NCBI RefSeq assembly: GCF_001591445.1
Contig: NZ_BCUX01000017.1
Coordinates: forward strand, 58,492-122,491
Origin: Neobacillus drentensis NBRC 102427
Lineage (GTDB): Bacteria; Bacillota; Bacilli; Bacillales; Cytobacillaceae
Direction of reading: 5' to 3'
Length of the DNA: 64,000 nucleotides
Positions 1 through 8,941 of the stretch are shown piece by piece. The notes beneath the pieces were generated by a model. It was not told the DNA's origin and searched no databases. It was given only the letters and a program-made list of their open reading frames with translations. The stretch's first letter is position 1; the number at the start of each line of letters is the position of its first letter. The position numbers were made by a program, and so were the translations under genes.

Positions 1-554
1 TGAAGGTCATTCCCTTCCGAACAAAGGGCGGAACCTAGTCTTGCACCATCCATATACAAAAAGAGTTGGTTCTTTTTACAATAATCACTTAACTGGATGA
101 GCTCGCTCCGGTTATAAATGGAACCTATTTCGGTGGAGTTAGATATGTACACCAGCTTCGGTTTGACCATATGCTCATCAGGATGACCTTCAAGGACCGC
201 TTTCACGTCAGATGGCGTTAGCTTCCCGTTCTTAGCTTCAATCGATAGAACTTTATGTCCAGTGGCTTCGATTGCACCTGTTTCATGACCCAAAATATGA
301 CCGGTACTGGCAGCCATTGCTGCTTCATGAGGTCTTAAGAAAGCTGAAATGGCAATTAGATTGGTTTGTGTTCCGCCTGATAATAAATGAATATCTACAT
401 CTGGGCGTCCCAATTTTTCCTTTAGCAGGTCAACTGCTTTTCGTGAAAATTGGTCCTCCCCATATCCATCCGCCTGAATAAGGTTGGATTCCAATAATGC
501 ATTCAAAATTCTAGGATGTGCGCCTTCGCTGTAATCGTTTTTAAAGCTGTACAT
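1..554 (-). CDS. Threonine aldolase-type PLP enzyme, C-terminus cut by window edge
   Basis: Only the first 184 codons are present; the gene runs off the left edge. The product matches the beta-eliminating lyase/low-specificity L-threonine aldolase family, which cleaves L-threonine to glycine and acetaldehyde with pyridoxal phosphate. Visible family signs are the N-terminal NDYSEGAHP segment, the LSGGTQTN loop, the HILGHETGAIEATGHK segment and the YMDGARLGSAL stretch that normally precedes the PLP lysine. That lysine lies outside the window. The ATG at 554 follows a GGGGGA ribosome site by a few bases. Tryptophanase-like lyases share the fold, so the substrate is inferred. Confidence 0.82.
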   Translation of the reverse strand, partial: MYSFKNDYSEGAHPRILNALLESNLIQADGYGEDQFSRKAVDLLKEKLGRPDVDIHLLSGGTQTNLIAISAFLRPHEAAMAASTGHILGHETGAIEATGHKVLSIEAKNGKLTPSDVKAVLEGHPDEHMVKPKLVYISNSTEIGSIYNRSELIQLSDYCKKNQLFLYMDGARLGSALCSEGNDL

Positions 555-600
555 CAGATTTCCCCCGTCTACTTTTTTAAATTGTAACTACATGTCCATC

Positions 601-1422
601 CTAACATATTTTTTCAAAACGCAAATGAACAAACTTCATCAGCTTAAATAAATCAACAACCTTCATCATTAGCTGAGTTCCACTTTCCCACAACTTATTT
701 GTGGGCATTCCTTTAAAATATGGTTCACTGGAAAGTACCTTGATTCTTGTCGACCAGCCTTCAAGAACTTTGGGATTGTTGACGTAGAAATACATTTTCG
801 CGCCTTTGTTCCCCGTTTTTTCCACCGTACGATTGGAAGTCTTTAACATTAATTTGGATTCCGCATCGAAGAAAAGCTCTCCTCCTGGAAAGCGAAGCGC
901 CATCTCCTGAAATACTTCTCTTAGCTGATTCTCCTGAAAATAGTAGAAAACACCGGCAGAAATAAAAAGAATGCCATCTCCCTCATTAAAGATCACGTCA
1001 TCAAACCAAGAAACATCAAAGAATGATTTGGCAATACTGAAGTTCCTAGGTGAGTCCGGAATAAGGCTTTGCCGGAAAGCAATCGCATCAGGTAGATCCA
1101 GGTTGTACCAGTTTAGTGTGCCATTATCCACCCTTGAAAAACTCGTATCTAGTCCAGCACCGATGTTTACAATTGTGGCCCGAGGGTGTTTTTCTATAAA
1201 CGCTCGTATAGTATCATCGATCTTTCGTGCTCGAACGATATAGCTAATCCCGCCGTATTCACCAAATGTCTTAGCTATTTCCGTAAAATCAAAATCACAA
1301 CCTTTAATGATCTCGATCGCTTCATTGTCATTCAGTATTTCCGGATTCTTCTCACTTGCAGTTGCGCGTCCCCAAAGAGGAATTAACATGGTGCCTTGAA
1401 CGGATTGTAAATTTAATGACAT
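601..1422 (-). CDS. Class I SAM-dependent methyltransferase, LCM/TcmP-like
   Basis: A 273-residue protein of the leucine carboxyl methyltransferase-like (Ppm1/TcmP) O-methyltransferase family. The SAM-binding motif I is visible as IVNIGAGLDTSF near residue 85, followed by the acidic NLDLPDAI segment that contacts the ribose, as expected for this family. The start lies one base after the stop of the upstream MarR gene, with GGAGGAAAG of the MarR coding end acting as ribosome site, so the two are translationally linked and form one operon. The substrate is unknown; members of this family methylate small molecules or polyketides. The MarR partner suggests induction by a small ligand. Confidence 0.8.
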   Translation of the reverse strand: MSLNLQSVQGTMLIPLWGRATASEKNPEILNDNEAIEIIKGCDFDFTEIAKTFGEYGGISYIVRARKIDDTIRAFIEKHPRATIVNIGAGLDTSFSRVDNGTLNWYNLDLPDAIAFRQSLIPDSPRNFSIAKSFFDVSWFDDVIFNEGDGILFISAGVFYYFQENQLREVFQEMALRFPGGELFFDAESKLMLKTSNRTVEKTGNKGAKMYFYVNNPKVLEGWSTRIKVLSSEPYFKGMPTNKLWESGTQLMMKVVDLFKLMKFVHLRFEKIC

Positions 1423-1423
1423 C

Positions 1424-1855
1424 TTAGCTTTCCTCCATTTTTTTTAGTAGATAGTTCACTTTATGCAAAGCATAGCGAAGATCGAGTTGCTCTTCATGAT
1501 TTAATTTTGTTAGGTCATTGATGAAATTCTGATAAATTTTCGTCCATTTTTCTTGTTGAGAAAATTTGCCTTGCTCTGTTAATTCAATTACAAACGACCT
1601 CTTATCTACCCTATTTTGACTTTTAGTAATATAACCTTGATCCATTAATCGCTTAATCAAGTCGGTCATTTGCTGCTTGGGTACATTTAAGGCTTCGCTT
1701 ATTTGCTTGATTGTCAGAGGTTGCTGATTCATAAACAAAAATTCTAAGATTTGATTCTGCAGGTGCGTTAAGCAACTAGATTTTTGATTAAGCCGTTGAA
1801 AATTTTTAAACAAATTAGGGATTAACTCGATATATTCCTTACTAATTTCAGACAT
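1424..1855 (-). CDS. MarR-family transcriptional regulator
   Basis: A 143-residue winged-helix regulator. The helix-turn-helix is in the middle (LTIKQISEALNVPKQQMTDLIKRL, described here by its ends L and L) and is followed by the wing with the conserved DKRSFVIELTEQG pattern that closes the MarR DNA-binding domain. It is the first gene of a two-gene operon with the methyltransferase and probably represses itself and that gene. Two near-identical AT-rich direct repeats lie directly upstream and are candidate operators. The ligand cannot be told from sequence. Confidence 0.9.
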   Translation of the reverse strand: MSEISKEYIELIPNLFKNFQRLNQKSSCLTHLQNQILEFLFMNQQPLTIKQISEALNVPKQQMTDLIKRLMDQGYITKSQNRVDKRSFVIELTEQGKFSQQEKWTKIYQNFINDLTKLNHEEQLDLRYALHKVNYLLKKMEES

Positions 1856-1877
1856 AGTGTTTGCTCAACTCCTAATA

Positions 1878-1948
1878 TAGTAATAAATTATATACCAAAT
1901 TCCCTAAAATTCAAGCTGATTATTGGATTTAGTAAATAAATTATATAC
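1878..1948. promoter_or_regulatory. Candidate MarR operator, paired AT-rich direct repeat
   Basis: TAGTAATAAATTATATAC at 1878 and TAGTAAATAAATTATATAC at 1930 are nearly identical and 52 bp apart, just upstream of the marR start. The second copy runs into ACTATATT, giving partial dyad symmetry. MarR proteins usually bind AT-rich palindromes of this length near their own promoter. Binding is inferred. Confidence 0.4.
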
Positions 1949-2043
1949 TATATTTAAATTTACTTATTTTTATAAAAACAAAATCTCTGGGTATGTTCGC
2001 AGAGAATTGGCAATACTTTTATGTTTTACGTTCCAAAATAGGT

Positions 2044-2052
2044 TGTTATAAT
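2044..2052 (+). promoter_or_regulatory. Extended -10 promoter of the acyl carrier protein gene
   Basis: TGTTATAAT is a perfect extended -10 (TGnTATAAT) 32 bases before the start codon of the acyl carrier protein. No convincing -35 is seen, which is normal for extended -10 promoters. Confidence 0.6.
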
Positions 2053-2083
2053 GGTGGGTATGAAATATTAGGAGGATGTTACA

Positions 2084-2314
2084 ATGACTACATTTGAAAA
2101 GTTAAAGCCTATTATTGCAGACCAACTAGGTGTCAAAATGGACCATATCAAACCTGAAGCATCATTCAAAGATGACTTTGAAGCTGATTCACTTGATATG
2201 GTGAACCTGACGATGGAAATAGAAGATGAATTTGCGATCGAAATTAGTGAAAAAGTTGCAGAGACTCTTCAAACCGTCGCTGATGTTGTAAACTTTATTG
2301 AAAATTCTCGTTAA
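2084..2314 (+). CDS. acpP: Acyl carrier protein
   Basis: A 76-residue acidic protein with the usual acyl carrier length. Ser36 in the ADSLDMV motif is the 4'-phosphopantetheine attachment site, and the MEIEDEFAIEIS helix that follows is the typical recognition helix. It stands alone with its own promoter and an AGGAGG ribosome site, not beside fabF or fabG where the main Bacillus acp gene lies. It may therefore be a second carrier protein or a relocated main copy; the sequence is close to the fatty-acid type, not to a polyketide or D-alanine carrier. It carries acyl intermediates in the cytoplasm. Confidence 0.92.
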   Translation: MTTFEKLKPIIADQLGVKMDHIKPEASFKDDFEADSLDMVNLTMEIEDEFAIEISEKVAETLQTVADVVNFIENSR

Positions 2315-2345
2315 TTAATAAAGTGTATCTCCCCTTAAAATTAAA

Positions 2346-2456
2346 ATGAAGCAAAATGGCATTGCAGTAGATGAAATGTTGCGCTTACCATTCGGAAATA
2401 TGTTCAACTTTAAAGACCAGGATGGTAATGATTATTTAATTAGAGAGGATAAATAA
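2346..2456 (+). pseudogene. Probable C-terminal remnant of a VOC (glyoxalase-like) protein
   Basis: A 36-codon reading frame from ATG to TAA with no ribosome site and an in-frame stop shortly upstream. Its product ends in LPFGNMFNFKDQDGNDYL, which resembles the last strand of VOC/glyoxalase-fold proteins (pattern PFG-x-M-F-x-F-x-D-x-DGN). The rest of the gene is missing. It may be a dead tail left after a deletion between acpP and htpG. The match is by eye and could be wrong. Confidence 0.45.
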
Positions 2457-2489
2457 GGATACATATTCAGATTTCACGCATTAATGAAA

Positions 2490-2532
2490 GAAGAGTTATT
2501 TTGAATTAATATCAAAATAACTCTTCTTTTTT
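2490..2532. terminator. Rho-independent terminator between acpP and htpG
   Basis: A long hairpin with arms GAAGAGTTATTTTGA and TCAAAATAACTCTTC followed by seven T on the + strand. It ends the + strand acpP transcript and, with a weaker T-run, the convergent htpG transcript. Confidence 0.8.
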
Positions 2533-2548
2533 TATCTCATCAAAAAAG

Positions 2549-4429
2549 TTACACCATTATTTTACAGATATCATTTGTAAATTCTACAGGATCCTGGATT
2601 GGTAATCCTTCAATTAATAGTGCTTGATTGTATAGTAACTTGGTGTATAGATCCAATTTACCTTTATCATTTTCAAAAGCCTCTTTTAGTGTTTGGAAAA
2701 CCTCGTGATTATTATTGATTTCTAAAACCTTATCCGCTTTTACATTTTGGTTATTCGGCATCATCGCAAGAATTTTTTCCATTTCAATCGATATTTCCCC
2801 TTCAGTTGCCAAGCAAACCGGGTGGGATTTTAATCGTTTTGAAATCCTAACATCCTTTACTTTATCCGCTAAAATATTTTTCATAAAGTCAAAAAGTTCT
2901 TTGTTTTCCTTCTCTGTTGTTTCGGATTCGTCTTTAGTGTCTTCTCCTTCGATTCCTAAATCGCCGCTTGAGATGGATTTGAATTCTTTTTCTTTGTAGT
3001 TCATTAACATTTTGATCGCGAACTCATCGATATCCTCTGTGAAATAAAGAATTTCGTAGCCCTTTTCAGAGACGAATTCTGCCTGAGGCAATTTTTCAAT
3101 ACGATCAATCGATTCACCTGAAGCGTAATAAATATATTTTTGGTCTTCAGGCATTCCAGACACATATTCATCTAGGGTAACCAGTTTCTTCTCTTTAGAT
3201 GAATAGAACATGATTAAATCTTGTAATAATTCTTTATTTGCCCCGAAGTCATTATAAACTCCGTACTTTAACTGACGACCAAACGATTGATAAAATTCTT
3301 CATACTTTTCTCGTTCTTTCCTTTGAAGGCTCAGTAATTCGCTTTTGATATTCTTATTAATATTTTTCGCGATCAGCTTCAATTGGCGATCATGCTGAAG
3401 CATTTCTCTTGAAATGTTAAGCGATAAATCTTCAGAATCGACCATCCCTTTTACGAAACTGAAATGGTCCGGAAGCAGGTCAGCACATTTTTCCATAATC
3501 AGAACTCCATTGGAATAGAGTTCTAAGCCCTTTTCAAATTCTTTCGAATAGAAATCAAACGGCGTTTTTTCAGGGATATATAGGATTGCATTATATCTAA
3601 TCGACCCTTCAACGCTGATATGAATATGTTTAATTGGTTTGTCAAAACCGTATCGTTTTTCGCTATAGAAGTTCTCATAATCGGCATCGGTTAGTTCGCT
3701 CTTATTCTTTTTCCATATCGGAACCATGCTATTGATGATCTGTTCTTCTTGATAATCCTCGTATTCGGACTCACTGCCTTCTTTCAGCCTATTGCTAGTG
3801 ACATCCATTTTGATAGGATAACGAATGAAATCCGAGTATTTCTTAATAATCGACTTCAAGCGATATTCTTGTAAATACTCATCATAATTTTCATCTTCGG
3901 TATTCTCTTTAATTTTTAAAATAACTTCAGTGCCAACTGAATCTTTTTCTACCGGCTCAATCGTATACCCATCAGCACCTGTCGATTCCCATTTATAGGC
4001 TTCATCACTGCCTAATGCTTTACTAATCACAGTTACCACGTCAGCTACCATGAATGCAGCATAAAAACCTACCCCGAACTGACCGATAATGTCATAGCCA
4101 TCTTTAATCTCATTTTCCTTTTTAAATGCCAGGGACCCACTTTTGGCAATCGTCCCAAGGTTATTTTCCAATTCTTCTTTCGTCATTCCGATTCCAGTGT
4201 CCAGAATCTTCAATGATCTGTTTGCTTGGTCTGGGATCAATTTAATGAAATAGTTGTCTTTGTTGAAACTTAAAGCATCGTCCGTTAACGCTTTATAATA
4301 AATTTTATCAATGGCATCGCTGGCATTCGAAAGTAACTCTCTTAAAAATACCTCTTTGTGTGTATAAATGGAGTTAATCATCATTTCTAGCAATCGTTTA
4401 GATTCTGCTTTAAACTGTTTCTTCGACAT
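2549..4429 (-). CDS. htpG: Chaperone HtpG (Hsp90 family)
   Basis: A 626-residue bacterial Hsp90, the usual length in Bacillus. It has the N-terminal GHKL ATPase domain with [15 protein letters not shown] (residues about 27-41), [11 protein letters not shown] and [12 protein letters not shown], then the middle domain and a C-terminal dimerisation domain. It is an ATP-driven chaperone of the cytoplasm. The gene stands alone. A sigma-A promoter and a perfect CIRCE operator lie directly upstream, so HrcA should control it; B. subtilis htpG is known as a gene outside the HrcA regulon, which makes this arrangement notable. Confidence 0.98.
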   Translation of the reverse strand: MSKKQFKAESKRLLEMMINSIYTHKEVFLRELLSNASDAIDKIYYKALTDDALSFNKDNYFIKLIPDQANRSLKILDTGIGMTKEELENNLGTIAKSGSLAFKKENEIKDGYDIIGQFGVGFYAAFMVADVVTVISKALGSDEAYKWESTGADGYTIEPVEKDSVGTEVILKIKENTEDENYDEYLQEYRLKSIIKKYSDFIRYPIKMDVTSNRLKEGSESEYEDYQEEQIINSMVPIWKKNKSELTDADYENFYSEKRYGFDKPIKHIHISVEGSIRYNAILYIPEKTPFDFYSKEFEKGLELYSNGVLIMEKCADLLPDHFSFVKGMVDSEDLSLNISREMLQHDRQLKLIAKNINKNIKSELLSLQRKEREKYEEFYQSFGRQLKYGVYNDFGANKELLQDLIMFYSSKEKKLVTLDEYVSGMPEDQKYIYYASGESIDRIEKLPQAEFVSEKGYEILYFTEDIDEFAIKMLMNYKEKEFKSISSGDLGIEGEDTKDESETTEKENKELFDFMKNILADKVKDVRISKRLKSHPVCLATEGEISIEMEKILAMMPNNQNVKADKVLEINNNHEVFQTLKEAFENDKGKLDLYTKLLYNQALLIEGLPIQDPVEFTNDICKIMV

Positions 4430-4499
4430 GAAAAATCCCCTTTCTATCCTTAATATGTAAGAACTGATTTAGATTGTCTAAATCGTAAATCAGCAATTC

Positions 4500-4526
4500 T
4501 TAGCACTCTAACCACAAGAGTGCTAA
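4500..4526. promoter_or_regulatory. CIRCE operator (HrcA site) upstream of htpG
   Basis: TTAGCACTC-N9-GAGTGCTAA, an exact match to the CIRCE consensus. It begins 71 bases before the htpG start and lies immediately downstream of the promoter, where bound HrcA would block transcription. HrcA normally represses hrcA-grpE-dnaK and groESL in Bacillus. Confidence 0.95.
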
Positions 4527-4536
4527 TCCATATATT

Positions 4537-4566
4537 TAAATATCATATTCTTAGTCATCCTGTCAA
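4537..4566 (-). promoter_or_regulatory. Sigma-A promoter of htpG
   Basis: Read leftward, a perfect -35 TTGACA (4566-4561) and a -10 TATTTA (4542-4537) with 18 bp between them. The CIRCE element starts about 10 bp downstream, over the expected transcription start. Confidence 0.75.
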
Positions 4567-4717
4567 TATGTAGACGGATTTCAGCCTCGAAAACAATCGT
4601 TGGAAAAATAAAAACCTTACCTCTTCTCTAGTGTTAGATTAAATTTTTACACAACTGTCATATTCGTAACAATATTGACATATATTTTATCAATCGCATA
4701 GGAAGGAGGGTGAACCA

Positions 4718-4903
4718 ATGGATAATCGAATTTTCTTATTTCTTGCTACGATATTATCTGGTTTTGCACTTATTAGAGTTCCTTTAGCTGATTCATTTCT
4801 TGAAAGCGTTTCCCCAGTCACTGATATTATCGGCATACTAACTATTCTCATCTTCTCACTCGTGTTAATTTATAAAGGAGTAAAAAGTTTGTTCACAAAG
4901 TAA
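4718..4903 (+). CDS. Small two-helix membrane protein, unknown
   Basis: A 61-residue protein with a strong AAGGAGGG ribosome site. It has two hydrophobic segments, about residues 4-20 and 37-54, joined by a short acidic loop (ADSFLES), and a basic C-terminus. No family is recognised. A TTGACA at 4675 may be part of its promoter. It is followed by its own terminator. Confidence 0.65.
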   Translation: MDNRIFLFLATILSGFALIRVPLADSFLESVSPVTDIIGILTILIFSLVLIYKGVKSLFTK

Positions 4904-4913
4904 ATACAATATG

Positions 4914-4938
4914 AAAAGCACTCTTTTAGAGTGCTTTT
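4914..4938. terminator. Bidirectional terminator
   Basis: AAAAGCACTCT and AGAGTGCTTTT flank a 3-base loop, with T-rich sequence on both sides. It serves the small membrane protein and the convergent ykoS-ykoT-gtrA operon. Confidence 0.8.
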
Positions 4939-4999
4939 CTCTTTTGAATAGTGGTATAGATGGAGTGTTTGGAATTTAAAATTCCCCTATTTTTCTTAT

Positions 5000-5431
5000 T
5001 TATTTTGAATCAGCGCTATCTAGGGCTGAATGCTTTTTTGAAAACACAAACCGCTTTTGCCCAAAATAGTTTAACAGCGTGTATAAACAGGTACCTATCA
5101 GGACGGAGATATCGGTTTTAACAACTGGACTGAAGAACTCATAATTCTTTAGAATCCAATCAACAAAGCTTCTTCCAATTTCATAAGAAATGAAATAGCA
5201 GCTTAAGATCACAACAATAAAGCGGACAGCACTCTTTGAAACTGAATCTTTACTTTTAAATGTAAAATTTCTATTCAACAGAAAACTGACACATGCCCCT
5301 ATCGAATTGCCTAAGAAAGTAGCTATCCAATAGGATTGTCCAAGAGCATGTAAAAGGAGATACATGACCGATAACCCAACGACAGTATTAACAACTCCTA
5401 CCATAATAAATCGAACGAATGAATATCTCAT
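5000..5431 (-). CDS. GtrA-family membrane protein
   Basis: A 143-residue protein with four hydrophobic segments and the GtrA signature (VGVVNTVVGLSVMYLL at the start, FLLNRNFTFKS in the middle loop, NYFGQKRFVF near the end). GtrA proteins are thought to flip or help flip lipid-linked sugars. It is the last gene of an operon, nine bases after the GT2 glycosyltransferase, which fits a lipid-linked sugar pathway: the transferase loads a sugar on undecaprenyl phosphate and GtrA moves it. Confidence 0.9.
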   Translation of the reverse strand: MRYSFVRFIMVGVVNTVVGLSVMYLLLHALGQSYWIATFLGNSIGACVSFLLNRNFTFKSKDSVSKSAVRFIVVILSCYFISYEIGRSFVDWILKNYEFFSPVVKTDISVLIGTCLYTLLNYFGQKRFVFSKKHSALDSADSK

Positions 5432-5440
5432 AACCGACTC

Positions 5441-6433
5441 CTACTTTAACACTGCTTCACTCTGTTGCTTTACTTCTAATAAATTTGTGTACAAATCTTT
5501 TTCAACAGCATATCTTGGCCGTCTTTTAACCTCATGATAGATTTTACCGATATACTCCCCAATTATACCGATACCCAACATTTGTAACCCCCCAACAAAC
5601 CAAATGGAAATAATTAAAGAAGTCCATCCGGATTCGGTGTGACCTAATAAGTCTTGGGTTAACGCATAGCCTCCTGCTATGGCACTTATTAACACAGCCA
5701 AAAATCCAATAAATGTGACAAATCGAATAGGGGCGACACTAAAGGATGTCATTCCATCAAATGCGAAAGCAAGCATTTTCTTAAGTGGGTATTTGGACTC
5801 TCCGGCAAACCTCTCTTTTCTGTCATAGTAGACCTTTGTAGATTTAAAACCTACAAGTGGTACAAGCCCACGAAGAAATAAGTTAGTTTCTTTATATTTT
5901 AATAGCTCATCTAAAGCACGTTTACTCATCAGGCGAAAATCTGCATGGTTTGGGACAAGCTTAATCCCGATTCTTTCCATGATGCGATAAAATCCTAAAG
6001 CAGTTGTTCGCTTAAAATAAGTATCCGTCTCTCGGCTATCCCTAACACCATAGACAATATCCTGTCCTTCCCAGAACTTTTCAATAAATTGATGGATCAC
6101 CGTTATGTCATCCTGCAAATCTGCATCGATTGAAATGACACAATCTGAATGTTTAGCGGCTATTTCTAATCCGGCTAGGAGTGCATTTTGATGTCCAACA
6201 TTTCTAGCAAGCTTCAATCCTCTTATATTTGGATTTCTTTCAATCTCCACTTCAATTAATTCCCAGGTCCGATCCCTACTGCCATCGTCCACAAAGAGGA
6301 CCTTACTGTCTAAAGAAATCAGCAACTCCTCCATTAATTCACTTAAAACAGAAGATAATTGTGCCGACGTTTCAGCTAATACTTCCTCTTCATTAAAACA
6401 AGGGACCACAATCGTTAATAACGGTTTATTCAT
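5441..6433 (-). CDS. ykoT: GT2 glycosyltransferase, YkoT/GtrB-like
   Basis: A 330-residue family 2 glycosyltransferase of the DPM1/GtrB type. The N-terminal catalytic domain starts with TIVVPCFNEEEVL and carries the metal-binding DADLQDD motif near residue 104. Two C-terminal membrane segments (about residues 235-255 and 270-290) anchor it. It probably transfers a sugar from a nucleotide donor to undecaprenyl phosphate on the inner face of the membrane. It sits between a YkoS-like protein and GtrA in one operon, as ykoS and ykoT are neighbours in B. subtilis. Confidence 0.92.
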   Translation of the reverse strand: MNKPLLTIVVPCFNEEEVLAETSAQLSSVLSELMEELLISLDSKVLFVDDGSRDRTWELIEVEIERNPNIRGLKLARNVGHQNALLAGLEIAAKHSDCVISIDADLQDDITVIHQFIEKFWEGQDIVYGVRDSRETDTYFKRTTALGFYRIMERIGIKLVPNHADFRLMSKRALDELLKYKETNLFLRGLVPLVGFKSTKVYYDRKERFAGESKYPLKKMLAFAFDGMTSFSVAPIRFVTFIGFLAVLISAIAGGYALTQDLLGHTESGWTSLIISIWFVGGLQMLGIGIIGEYIGKIYHEVKRRPRYAVEKDLYTNLLEVKQQSEAVLK

Positions 6434-6455
6434 ATGGAATCACTCCTTTACAACA

Positions 6456-8144
6456 TTATTTGACTTGGTAAAGGTAAATTTTCCAAGCAGAATCTCTATG
6501 CTCAAAGGTTTTTTTGAATACAAGCCCATTTTCGTCTGCATTTAAGATAGGGACTGCTGAGATGATATATTGTCCGCCCATCTTTTTAAGTACATTTGTA
6601 TTAATTTCTAAATGGTCAAGCTTTACCTTTGAATCTTTTTTGAAATCATATTTTTTCCCTAATTTTGCGACAAAAAGATAACATCTGCCGCCCCATTTAT
6701 CGAAGTATTCCTTCAATGCAGGACTTTTATCTAATTCTTTCGAAATAATTTTTCGAAACTCTTGTTTATAAGCTAAGGGATAGAAATTATTATACGTATC
6801 AAGTGTATAAAAACCATTGTATTGGGCAATTGCCGGATGGAGTCCGATACTTGCCACCCTGTAACTACTTTGGGGTTTACCGATATATTTTTCAATTTCA
6901 TGAAATTGGCTTGTCGCATAGAATTGCTTTACAGAGGGCTTTCCGGCTACTCTGTAGACAATTTCATCATTTGCTGCAAACAAGACTAAAATTTGAAGAA
7001 TGAGACATATTTTAACAAATTTCCGCCAGTTCTTTCCTAACCTCCAAAGTAAATAGGAACCAACTGCAAAGATGAGATAAATGATTAACGGTCTCAGGAA
7101 ATGAAATCTTGCAAAGTTGAATGTATTTAGGAGAGAAACACGCTCCTTTAGCGGCTCCCAACCTTTATAAAACCAAAAAGCATACCAAACTGATAAAACG
7201 ATATTAAACATGAAAAGATAAAGATAGCGCTTTTCTAACCAGTCTCTCTTTCTATTTTTCAACATCCATAAAACCAGAAAAGAAAGAGGGACAATTACAA
7301 AGGTGTGAAGTGTTAATACATGTGTATGTCCTAAAAAATAGTTTTTAAAAACTAACCGGATGGTGTGCCAAAAGCTAAGTTTTGAACTAACAAATTCATT
7401 TCTGCTGGTTGGTGCATCTGGAAACACTAACGAGTAAACTAGGCGATACTCAATCAGTAAATAAATACCTGTCATTAGTGCGATACTGAAAAAGAAGCAC
7501 CAATTGCTTTTTCTTTTCACAAAAAAATCTCTTAGCCACAATAACCCCATGAAACATAAAAAAAAGAAAAATCCTAACACAAAACTCGAATAGAAAGGTA
7601 ACAATATAAGAGTGAGCCATTCTTTCCAGGTATGACTACCCTCTCTTATATTCAAAAATGCCCATAAGGCGAGTGGCATTCCCAGCGTACTTAGCATACC
7701 TGACGGCCAAAAAGGGGTAAGGGCAAAAGCCACCGATACCCATACACGGATAAGGTACGCTTCATCATCTCTTACAAAATGTTTCTTAAGGAGGATATAC
7801 ATACCTAGAAAGGCAAACACTCTGGTAATTGCTTGACTTACAGAATACGCGAGCATGGATGGAAACAAGTTATGTAACCACTCGATCCCGCTGAACTCAG
7901 TTCCAAAAGCATTTCGCGGCAGACCATTAATAATTTGCGGGAGTGTACTGTTAATCCCGCCAAATAATTGACCGCTATTTTTCAACACTTTGTACCAGGC
8001 AATGTTAGAATCTAAATTATCATGAACCCTTATATGTGCGTTTTCCCCTAAAATAAATAAGGGCGAAACGTATACGATCAATAGAAGTGTTGCAAAGTAT
8101 AAATTCTTTTTCTCTTGATTAGCGTTTTTCCAAAAATTAAACAT
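6456..8144 (-). CDS. ykoS: YkoS-like polytopic membrane protein (DUF6044)
   Basis: A 562-residue protein with about ten hydrophobic segments and a soluble C-terminal part from about residue 415. The first loop holds the acidic and polar segment IRVHDNLDSNIAWYKVL, a pattern shared with YfhO/YkoS-type GT-C-fold proteins where such a loop carries catalytic acidic residues. It heads the ykoS-ykoT-gtrA operon. A likely role is use of the lipid-linked sugar made by YkoT to modify an envelope polymer outside the membrane. This role is inferred from neighbours and fold. Confidence 0.8.
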   Translation of the reverse strand: MFNFWKNANQEKKNLYFATLLLIVYVSPLFILGENAHIRVHDNLDSNIAWYKVLKNSGQLFGGINSTLPQIINGLPRNAFGTEFSGIEWLHNLFPSMLAYSVSQAITRVFAFLGMYILLKKHFVRDDEAYLIRVWVSVAFALTPFWPSGMLSTLGMPLALWAFLNIREGSHTWKEWLTLILLPFYSSFVLGFFFFLCFMGLLWLRDFFVKRKSNWCFFFSIALMTGIYLLIEYRLVYSLVFPDAPTSRNEFVSSKLSFWHTIRLVFKNYFLGHTHVLTLHTFVIVPLSFLVLWMLKNRKRDWLEKRYLYLFMFNIVLSVWYAFWFYKGWEPLKERVSLLNTFNFARFHFLRPLIIYLIFAVGSYLLWRLGKNWRKFVKICLILQILVLFAANDEIVYRVAGKPSVKQFYATSQFHEIEKYIGKPQSSYRVASIGLHPAIAQYNGFYTLDTYNNFYPLAYKQEFRKIISKELDKSPALKEYFDKWGGRCYLFVAKLGKKYDFKKDSKVKLDHLEINTNVLKKMGGQYIISAVPILNADENGLVFKKTFEHRDSAWKIYLYQVK

Positions 8145-8511
8145 TTTTTCACCGCATTATATAAATTTCTTTATAAACTACTTTCTACATTAATCTATTT
8201 TCTACACAACTATTTATAAACACATTGTGGATTTCTTTTTGATTACTCCTTTACTCTATATTTTTCTAAAAATGCAAAATCTCTTAACAAACAGTTTCAA
8301 TATAATGAGTACAGGTAAAGTATAGCGTAACAACCTAAAAATAGTATGAATGAAATATTAAAAATTAGTTAAAAAATCCATTTTGTACTCTTTTTATGAA
8401 AGTGTTCATTTTTGAGGAAAATTCTCAAGTATATCCTATGGAAAAGTGTCGGATCTCGAATTGTCTAATGAATTCCATAATTGCCTTAACCATTGTTTCA
8501 ACAACAAAAAA
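8145..8511. other. Gene-free stretch upstream of ykoS
   Basis: About 370 bp of AT-rich sequence. It should hold the ykoS promoter on the - strand. A 62-codon frame on the + strand from 8396 lacks a ribosome site and overlaps the neighbouring gene's terminator, so it is not called. No repeat or structured RNA was recognised. Confidence 0.5.
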
Positions 8512-8538
8512 AATCGTGAATAATAAGAATTCACGATT
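8512..8538 (-). terminator. Terminator of the small zinc-ribbon gene
   Basis: AATCGTGAAT and ATTCACGATT pair across a short loop, and read leftward a run of T follows. One arm overlaps the stop codon of the gene. Confidence 0.75.
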
Positions 8539-8779
8539 ACGCGTACTTTATGCCAGCAAGCTTAATATTATTTTTATCGTGTGACCCACAAGGTGTGACC
8601 ACATAAGTCATTTCACAGCTTGGGCAGTTCATAATAACTGTTTCTAATGTAAAGGTCTCTCCGCATTCACAACGAATCACGTGTGCAACTGTAGGAGCGA
8701 TATGATCTTTCCCTTTACTTTTCACATGATCAACCAATTCTTTCCCATCTTTTATATCCGGATTACAACCACAGCTCAT
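8537..8779 (-). CDS. Small Cys-rich protein, probable zinc ribbon
   Basis: An 80-residue protein. The chosen ATG at 8779 follows GGAGGGG by a normal distance; a longer upstream reading has no such site. It begins MSCGCNPDIKDG and contains CECGETF and CPSCEMTYVV, four cysteines spaced as in a zinc ribbon, plus further Cys and His residues (CGSH). No named family is recognised. It is a single gene with its own terminator. A DNA, RNA or metal-binding role is possible but not shown. Confidence 0.7.
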   Translation of the reverse strand: MSCGCNPDIKDGKELVDHVKSKGKDHIAPTVAHVIRCECGETFTLETVIMNCPSCEMTYVVTPCGSHDKNNIKLAGIKYA

Positions 8780-8941
8780 TGAATACCCCTCCAGAAATAT
8801 CATCATCTAAATAAAGAATAGCATAAAAACATATCCATCCATGTCTCTAAAAGTAAACATATTATGAACGAAATTGTTATAACCCCTTCATTTACCGTAG
8901 ATGCTTATTTTTTATTTCTCAGCTGCTTATAAAAAGGAAAG

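Noticed and set aside
4914..4938. Second CIRCE-like site (GCACTC and GAGTGC)
   Set aside because: The arms are only 3 bases apart instead of 9 and flank a T-run; it is a terminator.
8396..8584. 62-codon + strand frame
   Set aside because: No ribosome site, and it overlaps the terminator and end of the zinc-ribbon gene on the other strand.
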